DNA from: Candidatus Gugararchaeum adminiculabundum
GTDB lineage: Archaea > Micrarchaeota > Micrarchaeia > Burarchaeales > Gugararchaeaceae
Assembly (NCBI GenBank): GCA_902384795.1
Contig: CABMDC010000012.1
Location: forward strand, 197,970-261,969
Direction: 5' to 3'
DNA: 64,000 bases
Shown here: one piece after another, positions 57,377 to 64,000 of the stretch
How positions within the stretch are numbered: position 1 is the first letter of the stretch
How the letters are laid out: every line of letters begins with the position of its first letter
Made by a program: the position numbers and the translations under genes
Notes under the pieces: model-generated
What the model saw: only the letters and a program-made list of their open reading frames with translations
Database searches by the model: none
What the model was told of the DNA's origin: nothing

Positions 57377-58294
57377 ATGAAGAACATCCAACAGAAATTA
57401 TATTGCAGGAAATGCTGGGGAGAAATTGATGAAACGGGCAGCGTATGCACCATGTGCGGAGCTGAGAACGAGGCTTTTGAAGGAGTGGTGGACGAGGAGG
57501 AGTTTGAGAAGATTGAAGATAATGAAAAGCCCGTGAAGATGCCCGCTGCGCTGGATGCGACAGATGAGTTGACCGAAGAGGAGGAATCCATCCTTGAGGC
57601 AAAGCCCGCGACAGTGGCAGGCATGGTGGCAAAGGAAGCGCGGGATGAATGGGAAGAGGAGGAAAAGAAAAAGGGAGCTGCAAATGAGCGGCACAGGGAA
57701 ATAGAAAAGCAGGCCAAGGAGATTGAATCAAGGGAGAGCGCGGTTGAAGCCGAGGAAAAAATCGAGGAAAAGGGGGAAGCCAAAGAGCAGCCTGCGCGGC
57801 CATTCTTTGAGGAAATCAGGCGCGTTCTCACGGAAAACGGCTACATGCTTTCCCAGCACCCGTGCGAATTCAGGTTCCAGAATAAGATAATGAATTTCAG
57901 CCTTGTGGGAATTCACAAGGATTCGATTGTAAGGAATGAGCCTGAGATTATAATCGTGGAGGAATTGACGGAAAACCAGATTTGCACCACTGCCGCAGTG
58001 AGCAAAATTGAGGCCAAGGGCGCGTTCTTCATAAATTCCAGGGAACTGAAGCAGATGATTGACGAGGTGCGCGAGGAGCTGGGTGCTGTTGACAACGGAT
58101 TCTTCGGATTTTTCAAGAAGAAAACCGATTATGTGAATTTCCTGGATTGCGGGCAGGTTGAGATGGTAATAATCACAAAGAACGGGTTCACGGATGATGC
58201 GATTGAAACCGTGAGGAATTCCCCGCTAAAATTCAGGTTGTGGCATGAGAAGGAAACGGGGAATGCGGAAGAAGTGAACAGGAAAAAAGAGTAA
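57377..58294 (+). CDS. Zinc-ribbon protein with charged linker, unknown
   Basis: A 305-residue protein. The start has a zinc ribbon (LYCRKCWGEI, then VCTMCGAEN), then a Glu/Lys-rich helix (about residues 60-145) and a folded C-terminal part (about 150-300) with FFEEIRRVLTENGYMLSQHP, FSLVGIHKDSIVRNEPEIII and LDCGQVEMVIITKNGF. No family is recognised. The frame is open upstream; a GTG near 57350, about 30 nt after a CTTTAAAAC box, could be used instead, adding two cysteines (CKC). Confidence 0.6.
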   Translation: MKNIQQKLYCRKCWGEIDETGSVCTMCGAENEAFEGVVDEEEFEKIEDNEKPVKMPAALDATDELTEEEESILEAKPATVAGMVAKEARDEWEEEEKKKGAANERHREIEKQAKEIESRESAVEAEEKIEEKGEAKEQPARPFFEEIRRVLTENGYMLSQHPCEFRFQNKIMNFSLVGIHKDSIVRNEPEIIIVEELTENQICTTAAVSKIEAKGAFFINSRELKQMIDEVREELGAVDNGFFGFFKKKTDYVNFLDCGQVEMVIITKNGFTDDAIETVRNSPLKFRLWHEKETGNAEEVNRKKE

Positions 58295-58298
58295 ATTC

Positions 58299-60113
58299 CT
58301 ATTTTTTAGGGGAAAGAATTACTGTCCTGCCATTGCGCAATCTGAACGGGAAATGGTTCCCATTCGGGTCGACTAGTTCGCAGCCATCCATCTGCGATTC
58401 AGGTATGTTCAGCTCCTTGAAAAGATTGTTCTCTGAAATCATGAGCTCCACTGATTTTCCTGCAAACGGGATGAAGCCCAGTTCTGGAGAAACTTTTTTT
58501 GGCACTTCAATGGACGCGATTACCCCCTGGATGTTGCCGAAATTCCTCCATTCATTCGCAGCCAGGGTGTTGCACACGTTTGCGTAGGTGCTGACTATTG
58601 TCGGATAATTGGAAGCAAGGGAGGGGTCGGAAACGCTGAAAGCGAATGGAGAGGAGGCGGAACCTTCGGATTGCTCCAGCTCCTTCATGCGCGCTTCGAC
58701 TCCTGGAAGCTCTTCGTCAAAAATTATTCTCGGAGTTTCAATTATCAGTTTTACGCCTTTTTCCTTTGCAGCTGCGAGTGACTCTTCAGTTGCATCTTCC
58801 CAGTTAATCACGCAAAATGAGCCAGAAGAAAGGGATGAAATTTCCCTGGGGTGCTCCGGGAAAATGAATCTTGTTTCCTTGGAGGCGGAATTGGTAATTG
58901 GGAAAACGATTTTCTCTTTTGGTTTGAAGGGAAGCGCGCTGCGGATGCGCGAGGGCTTGATGCGCTTCAGGAAATCATCCTCGATTTCAGCCCTTTCAAC
59001 TTTGAAGAGCGTGTCGCCTCTTCGGAAGGATTTGATTTTCAGGATGCAGTTGCCTGTTCCCACTGGCACCTCTTTTTCATTTTTGTAAATCCTGAAAATT
59101 TCAATTATTTTGTTTGAACTGGATGCGCGGATGCTGTCTCCGACCGCCAGGGCGGCTGTGAGGCGCACTTCAGCGCCTTTCCGCGAAGTTTCGATCACTT
59201 CACCGATTTTTGTCCCTGAGAATGAGGGGGCTGCAGGGCTTGTGAGCCTGCTTTTGCGCGCTGCCCCGAAAAGATAGCCACCAGTGTAGGAGCGGGAAGT
59301 GAATTTGGAAAGGTCGGTTATTTGGCTGGTGTCAATGGCGCGCCGGTAGGCTTTTACGATTGTGCGTAAGTAGGCGGCGTCTCGCAGCCTTCCCTCAATC
59401 TTTACACAGTCAATTCCTGCTTTTGCAATTTCAGGGATTTTTTCCAGCGTGTTCAAATCCTTGGTGCTGGTGAGATGACCGTTGATTTCCGGAATTTGCT
59501 TTCCTTTGCAGAAAAGCTTCCAGGGAAGGCGGCAGAGCTGGGCGCAGGCGCCCCGGTTCCCGCTTCTTCCTGTTTGGTAATAGCTAAGAAGGCATTTGCC
59601 GGAGTAGGAATAGCAGAGGGCGCCGTGGCAGAAGGATTCGATTTCAATTCCTGAATTTTCCTTGATTTTTGCTGCCTGCTCCAGAGAGAGTTCACGCGCG
59701 AGCACTATTCTTTTGAATCCGATTTTCTTCAGCTTTTCCGCTGTTTTGGAATTGTGCACGGACATTTGCGTGCTTGCGTGCAACTTGAGGTTAGGGGCGA
59801 TTTCGCGCGCAATTGCCGCAACTCCGAGGTCCTGTATGATAAGCGAGTCTGCACCGTTTTCATAGATGAATTTGATGTGGTCCGCAACTCCTGCGAGTTC
59901 CTGCTCGAAAATGAGCGTGTTCAGCGTGATGTAGGATTTCACTTTTTCCTTTCTGCAATAGGCGAGCGCGCTTGCAAGCTCTTCTTTGGTGAAATTCCTT
60001 GCCCTCATGCGGGCATTCCAGGCGGAGCCTAAATAGACCGAGTCGGCGCCTGCTTCCACTGCTGCTTTCAGCGCTGCCGGGCTGCCTGCTGGTGCGAGTA
60101 GTTCGAGTGCCAT
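58299..60113 (-). CDS. U32-family peptidase-like protein
   Basis: The protein is about 604 residues. The family's early LLAPAGSPAALKAAVEAGAD and the cysteine block FCHGALCYSYSGKCLLSYYQ with GACAQLCRLPW are present, which in bacterial members hold an iron-sulphur cluster and act in tRNA or rRNA hydroxylation. A second half (about 350-604) is the extra domain seen in some archaeal forms. The ATG at 60113 (MALELLAPAG) is the best start. The gene is isolated; its reaction is likely prephenate-dependent RNA hydroxylation, but peptidase activity in archaea cannot be excluded. Confidence 0.9.
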   Translation of the reverse strand: MALELLAPAGSPAALKAAVEAGADSVYLGSAWNARMRARNFTKEELASALAYCRKEKVKSYITLNTLIFEQELAGVADHIKFIYENGADSLIIQDLGVAAIAREIAPNLKLHASTQMSVHNSKTAEKLKKIGFKRIVLARELSLEQAAKIKENSGIEIESFCHGALCYSYSGKCLLSYYQTGRSGNRGACAQLCRLPWKLFCKGKQIPEINGHLTSTKDLNTLEKIPEIAKAGIDCVKIEGRLRDAAYLRTIVKAYRRAIDTSQITDLSKFTSRSYTGGYLFGAARKSRLTSPAAPSFSGTKIGEVIETSRKGAEVRLTAALAVGDSIRASSSNKIIEIFRIYKNEKEVPVGTGNCILKIKSFRRGDTLFKVERAEIEDDFLKRIKPSRIRSALPFKPKEKIVFPITNSASKETRFIFPEHPREISSLSSGSFCVINWEDATEESLAAAKEKGVKLIIETPRIIFDEELPGVEARMKELEQSEGSASSPFAFSVSDPSLASNYPTIVSTYANVCNTLAANEWRNFGNIQGVIASIEVPKKVSPELGFIPFAGKSVELMISENNLFKELNIPESQMDGCELVDPNGNHFPFRLRNGRTVILSPKK

Positions 60114-60304
60114 GGTTATCATTAGGTTTTAGTTTATGCCTCAGTTGCTGTTGACCTCATCAAAATTCAGCGGTTGTTCATAACATCATAGGCGCTACTA
60201 TTAGGCACGAGGAAGGATATAAAGATGAGCTAGGGGCTGGGCACTATTCCCTTCGGAATAAACAAAGTACAAAGCTATTAATTTGCTGGGTGCCAATTTT
60301 TTGC

Positions 60305-60958
60305 GTGAATTATGACTTGGTTTTGCTTCTGCTGAAAAAAGGGGCGAACAGGGAATTTGTCGAGGTTTCCACCACCGCCCTGGCAGAGGAGCTGGAAGTT
60401 TCGCAGCAGACGTGCTCGCGCTGGTTGATTGAGGCCGAGGAGAGCGGGCTTGTGGAAAGGAAAATCGGAAAAGTGAAGCTCACAAAAAAGGCGCTACAGG
60501 GGCTGGATGATTTGAGGCAGACGCTGAAAGCGAAATTGGGGGAGGAAGGGGCGAGAGGGGCGCGGGCTGGCGGGGAAGTCATGGGAAAGGTTGTTTCAGG
60601 AATGCGCGAAGGCGGGTATTACCTTTCGCAGCCGGGTTATGTGAAGCAAATAGAGAAAAAATTGGGCTTTGAACCGTATCCCGGGACACTGAATTTGCAG
60701 CTAAGCGATTTGGAATTCAAACGAGGGCTGGAAGGGAGCGGGAAAGCGATCTGGATAAACGGATTTGAGATCGAAGGCAGGACTTTTGGGGAGATGGTGT
60801 GCTTCCGGTGCAAGGTTGCGGGGATAAGCGGCGCGATTGTGATTCCGAAAAGGTCGCACTATGGGAATGATGTGCTGGAGATAATCGCACCCCTGTGCCT
60901 GCGCGATAAAATCGGGCTAAAAGATGGCGATGAGGTCAAAGTGAAGGTTGAAAAATAG
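60305..60958 (+). CDS. ribK: CTP-dependent riboflavin kinase with winged-helix domain
   Basis: Makes FMN from riboflavin with CTP in archaea. Residues about 1-80 are a winged helix (STTALAEELEVSQQTCSRWL, LVERKIGKVKLTKK). The kinase part follows with GGYYLSQPGYVKQIEKKLG, PYPGTLNLQL and IPKRSHYGNDVLEIIAP. Fusion of the two is common in archaeal RibK and may link production to its own regulation. GTG 60305 lies about 27 nt after a CTATTAATTT box; GTG 60290 is an alternative. Confidence 0.93.
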   Translation: MNYDLVLLLLKKGANREFVEVSTTALAEELEVSQQTCSRWLIEAEESGLVERKIGKVKLTKKALQGLDDLRQTLKAKLGEEGARGARAGGEVMGKVVSGMREGGYYLSQPGYVKQIEKKLGFEPYPGTLNLQLSDLEFKRGLEGSGKAIWINGFEIEGRTFGEMVCFRCKVAGISGAIVIPKRSHYGNDVLEIIAPLCLRDKIGLKDGDEVKVKVEK

Positions 60959-61036
60959 TTCGAAGCAAAGAAATGGAAAGAAGTGCGGAAAATAGTGCGT
61001 GAAAAGTGCGGAAAGAGTGCCGAATTGAGGTGTAAT

Positions 61037-62242
61037 ATGTCCAGGAATGTCATTGTTGAAAATCCAAAGTTTACCCCGGTTGAGGAAAGGCGGGTGGAAT
61101 TGGTAGAGAGAAAAGGGCTCGGCCACCCGGACACGCTCATTGACGGCATAATGGAAGAAATCAGTAGAAACCTGTGTTTGGAATACAGGAAAGTTTTCGG
61201 CAGGATAATGCACCACAATGTGGACAAGGGGCAGATTTGCGGCGGAAGAACGCATGTGGAATACGGCGGGGGCAAATTTGTAAAGCCCATTTACATTCTT
61301 TTAAGCGGCAGAGCGACCAGTGATTATGAAGGGAAGACGGTCCCGGCAGAGGAGATCGCGCTGAGGACTGCAAGGGATTATTTGAAGAAAAACACCCGTT
61401 TCCTGGATATTGACGGGGACGTGGAAGTGGAATCAAGGATTTCCCAGGGAAGCAAGGACCTGATTGATGTTTTCATGAGGGCGCCGAAAATCCCGCTGGC
61501 GAATGATACCAGCTTCGGGGTTGGGTTTGCGCCGTTCACGGAAACGGAAGTGATTACAATCAAGATTGAGAAGATGCTGAACTCGCGCGACTATAAACAA
61601 AAGCACCCGGAAGTGGGCGAGGACATCAAGGTGATGTCGGTCAGGAACAACGAGGAAATCAGGATTACCATTGCCATTGCTTTTGTTTCCAAGTTTGTGA
61701 AGAGCCTGGATGACTACATCAAGAAGAAAGAGGAAGTGCTCAGGGATGTGCAGAAATTGGCCGGCACTTTGACGCGCAGGAAAGTTGAAATTGGCATTAA
61801 CACTGCGGATGATTACAAGACTGATTCGACTTACATCACCTTGACCGGAATGTCCATGGAACAGGGGGACGACGGCAGTGTTGGAAGAGGGAACAGGGTT
61901 TGCGGGATTATCACTCCTTCAAGGCCCATGAGCCTGGAAGCCGCTGCTGGCAAGAACCCGGTGAATCACGTTGGGAAAATCTACTCGGTGCTTGCATTCC
62001 AGATTGCCGAAGAGGCCGTGAAGCAGTATCCGCAGATACAGGAGTGCAATGTCTCGCTTCTTTCGCAGATTGGAAAGCCGCTGGATGAGCCGAAAAGCGC
62101 GGGCATTACGGTGCTCATGAAAAAAGGCGAGAGCTATGATGCGCTAAAGGGCAAGCTGGATTATTTGATGAACGAGCAGCTGGAAAGAGTGACAGAAATT
62201 ACGGAACTGATAATCCAGGGGAAAGCGAGCATTTACTACTAA
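61037..62242 (+). CDS. mat: S-adenosylmethionine synthetase, archaeal type
   Basis: Makes SAM from methionine and ATP. It belongs to the archaeal class, very different from bacterial MetK. Motifs: [65 protein letters not shown] and [14 protein letters not shown]. Length 401 is normal. The ATG at 61037 is preceded by GAGGTGT. It serves the several radical SAM and methyltransferase enzymes in this window. Confidence 0.97.
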   Translation: MSRNVIVENPKFTPVEERRVELVERKGLGHPDTLIDGIMEEISRNLCLEYRKVFGRIMHHNVDKGQICGGRTHVEYGGGKFVKPIYILLSGRATSDYEGKTVPAEEIALRTARDYLKKNTRFLDIDGDVEVESRISQGSKDLIDVFMRAPKIPLANDTSFGVGFAPFTETEVITIKIEKMLNSRDYKQKHPEVGEDIKVMSVRNNEEIRITIAIAFVSKFVKSLDDYIKKKEEVLRDVQKLAGTLTRRKVEIGINTADDYKTDSTYITLTGMSMEQGDDGSVGRGNRVCGIITPSRPMSLEAAAGKNPVNHVGKIYSVLAFQIAEEAVKQYPQIQECNVSLLSQIGKPLDEPKSAGITVLMKKGESYDALKGKLDYLMNEQLERVTEITELIIQGKASIYY

Positions 62243-62258
62243 TTAGAAATGCCTGTGT

Positions 62259-63287
62259 CTAATGACCAAACCAGCTTGAGAGCTTGCTCTGCGCGCCTTT
62301 TTCCTCTATATTTTCAATCATTTTGCCCAGCGCGCTTTCAACCCTTCCGCGGTCGAAATCATTCTCATCAACTAAAATTTTGAAAACATCCTCCTTGTTT
62401 GCCTTGGGGTAAACGATTTTGTCATGGGAAATGTTAGGGTTAAGGAAAATCTGCTCAACCTCGGCGGGGTCAACTTCAAATTCTCCCTTGCTTTCGCGCA
62501 CCACTTCTTCGAGTGATTTGCACTCTTTCACCAATTTGAGAGCTTTCTTGGGGCCTATTCCGTGCACGCCTTGATTGAAATCAGTGCCAACTAAAATTGC
62601 AATCCAAATGAGCTGTTGGCGCGTGATGCCCAAATCTCCGAGCGCTTTCTTTAGCTCAAGCAACTCTGGCACAACTTCCACATACTGATTTTTCCTTGGG
62701 AGTTTTCTCCTGCCGGTGATGGTTAAGTTTTTGATTAGGCGCGGAGCGCCGAATAGAAGCGAATCATAGTCCTGGCTTGCACAATAATCAACATCCCCAT
62801 TAAGGGCGAATTGCGCTGCCTGGGCTTCACCCTCGCTTGGCGCCTGGAAAACTGCAACCCCCATGGCAGTCAAAAGCAGCTTGCAATCGTTCACCATTTC
62901 CTTTGTCAGGCGTGAAGTTGCCTGGGCATAGGTGCGCGCCCTTTCCAAATCCTCCTTCTCCAATGCTTCTTTCCATTTTTCCCGCGCTGTTTCGCGCACC
63001 TGTTCTCTTTGCTGGAGAGTTTTCCTTTTCAGGTCTGGAGGCTTTCCATCAAAAACATAAACAGGGCGGATGCCCACATCAATCAATCTGCCTGTCCTAT
63101 AGAATAGACCTGAAAGATGGGAAGTGACCGCGCCCTTGGAGTTGGTGAGCGGGTTTCCGTCGGGCTGGCGGATGATGGACAAAAATTGGTAAATTGTATT
63201 GTAGGCGTCAATGGCAATGGTTGAGCCTGAAAGGCGCTCGAAAGTTAGGGGCTGCTTTTCAACAAGTCCGGAAAGGTGAACTCCCAT
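62259..63287 (-). CDS. fen: Flap endonuclease 1
   Basis: Cuts 5' flaps in replication and repair. Acid residues are in IAIDAYNTIYQFL, VYVFDGKPPDLKR, APSEGEAQAAQFA, DYCASQDYDSLLFGAPR and LVGTDFNQGVHGIGPKK. The C-terminus has a PIP box (QSKLSSWFG) for the sliding clamp. Length 342 is normal. The GCGATTTTATGG start has a weak ribosome site. It lies 31 bp downstream of MBF1 on the same strand and may be co-transcribed with it. Confidence 0.96.
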   Translation of the reverse strand: MGVHLSGLVEKQPLTFERLSGSTIAIDAYNTIYQFLSIIRQPDGNPLTNSKGAVTSHLSGLFYRTGRLIDVGIRPVYVFDGKPPDLKRKTLQQREQVRETAREKWKEALEKEDLERARTYAQATSRLTKEMVNDCKLLLTAMGVAVFQAPSEGEAQAAQFALNGDVDYCASQDYDSLLFGAPRLIKNLTITGRRKLPRKNQYVEVVPELLELKKALGDLGITRQQLIWIAILVGTDFNQGVHGIGPKKALKLVKECKSLEEVVRESKGEFEVDPAEVEQIFLNPNISHDKIVYPKANKEDVFKILVDENDFDRGRVESALGKMIENIEEKGAQSKLSSWFGH

Positions 63288-63318
63288 AAAATCGCCTGCT
63301 AAATATGATGTACGCTAA

Positions 63319-63792
63319 CTACTCGTCTCCCTTCTTTTTCTTTTTCAGGAATACGATATCGCCAAGCGTGACTCCTTTTGAGGAAGAACTGCCTGCTGGC
63401 GAGATCGAGTCCGAGACCTCCTCAAGCAATTTTATCCCCAATTCTTTTTGAAGCTTGAGCGCCAGCCCTTCTGGCGGCTTGGCATGGCCTGATTCGATTT
63501 TTTCCAGGAATGCCTTTTTCTCCGCTATTTTCTTTGCAAAATCCTCAACTGAAAATCCTGTCTTCATCCTTGCATTCTTGATTTTCTCTGCATAATCCTC
63601 GACCAAATCGAACTCCGGCTGGGTCCGGGCGTATTTCTTCTCGCCTGCGGCCGCTTCCTCTGCCCGCCTCTGGGAAGCAAGGGATACGAGCACTTTGCCG
63701 AACTTGGAGCAGCCATGGCAGACGGGGAGCTTCGCTCCCTCAACAAGCACTATGAATTCCGCCTCATTGTCACCGCAGATTTCGCATAGCAT
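63319..63792 (-). CDS. mbf1: Multiprotein bridging factor 1 (MBF1-type)
   Basis: The 157-residue protein has a zinc ribbon (CEICGDNEA, then PVCHGCSKFG) and an XRE-like helix-turn-helix in about residues 75-130 (KIKNARMKTGFSVEDFAKKI, AEKKAFLEKIESGHAKPP). The LALKLQKELGIKL end is typical. MBF1 links regulators to TBP in eukaryotes; in archaea it associates with ribosomes or stress control, the role not settled. The ATG at 63792 (MLCEICGD) is the family start. A long acidic/basic end (KKKKKGDE) is seen. Confidence 0.93.
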   Translation of the reverse strand: MLCEICGDNEAEFIVLVEGAKLPVCHGCSKFGKVLVSLASQRRAEEAAAGEKKYARTQPEFDLVEDYAEKIKNARMKTGFSVEDFAKKIAEKKAFLEKIESGHAKPPEGLALKLQKELGIKLLEEVSDSISPAGSSSSKGVTLGDIVFLKKKKKGDE

Positions 63793-63847
63793 AGGAGGAT
63801 ACTTTTGCAAGCAACATATTTATTGGTATTAGTAGTAAGCATAGCAA

Positions 63848-64000
63848 TGAAAAAATTCGAGGAGACTGCCGCACTCGCGCTCATCCTGCTTATTGCGGCG
63901 TTGTTCTACGGGGTTCTTTTGGTAAACACCAGTATCATGCTGAAGGTAGCCGCGGCTGTGCTGGTTCTCGGGATTGGCGGGGTTGCGCTCGGGAAGCTGC
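63848..64000 (+). CDS. Membrane protein, N-terminal part only
   Basis: The frame begins with ATG at 63848 and runs to the window edge, so it is incomplete (51 residues seen). It has two hydrophobic helices: ETAALALILLIAALFYGVLL and LKVAAAVLVLGIGGVALG. An ATATTTATT box is about 25 nt upstream. The family cannot be named. Confidence 0.6.

Overview
The window is a stretch of archaeal chromosome. Evidence for Archaea: genes for the RNA polymerase subunit RpoK, ribosomal protein L10e, FEN1, MBF1, archaeal-type S-adenosylmethionine synthetase, the GatD/GatE amidotransferase, Elp3, CTP-type riboflavin kinase, HMG-CoA synthase with its thiolase and DUF35 partners, and geranylgeranyl reductase; tRNA genes with introns; class III (archaeal pilin) signal peptides; and TATA boxes about 25 nt before many start codons. 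Small genes, tight packing and many unfamiliar membrane proteins suggest a small-genome DPANN-type lineage (for example Diapherotrites or Micrarchaeota), but that placement is inference. Arginine and aspartate-family biosynthesis genes show it is not fully stripped down.

Layout. 0-4.3 kb: end of argC, argB, a membrane-anchored winged-helix protein, asd, and intron-bearing tRNA-Tyr and tRNA-Asp separated by a hairpin-rich spacer. 4.4-13.4 kb: mostly minus-strand accessory genes. These include a double-STAS protein, an HD-GYP-like protein and, most strikingly, a protein with bacterial sigma-70 regions 2, 3 and 4. 13.4-13.76 kb: a gene-free stretch with a run of abutting perfect hairpins. 13.8-22.8 kb: MarC, a RelE-type toxin-antitoxin pair, the complete radical SAM/MEMO/AMMECR1 operon, ThiI, a CDGSH protein, tRNA-Leu with a long intron, and secreted proteins. 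22.8-27.6 kb: elp3, gatD, gatE. 27.6-29.4 kb: two paralogous repeat proteins of unknown function.

29.5-41 kb: TIM-barrel enzymes, pilin-like membrane proteins, L10e, a winged-helix coiled-coil protein, an MtrA-like corrinoid-domain protein, HAD hydrolase, methionine aminopeptidase with a His-rich leader, geranylgeranyl reductase, a transglutaminase-TPR protein, and a sua5/methyltransferase/trmJ operon. 42.1-44.2 kb: three small proteins resembling degenerate response-regulator receivers. 44.3-48.4 kb: mevalonate-entry operon (XRE-type regulator, HMG-CoA synthase, a small unknown gene, thiolase, DUF35), then rpoK. 48.4-53.8 kb: surface and type IV pilin-like genes and a DsbA-like lipoprotein. 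53.8-55.2 kb: a tRNA-Cys that appears to have an intron in its T-loop, followed by an orphan radical SAM gene of different composition. 55.2-64 kb: thiL, a four-CBS protein with an HPF-like tail, a zinc-ribbon protein, U32 peptidase, ribK, SAM synthetase, FEN1, MBF1 and a partial membrane protein.

The best candidates for something new are the archaeal sigma-70-like protein with the double-STAS protein nearby, the hairpin array at 13.52-13.71 kb, the T-loop-intron tRNA-Cys, the paired repeat proteins, and the receiver-like trio. All functional assignments come from reading motifs by eye; no database search was run.
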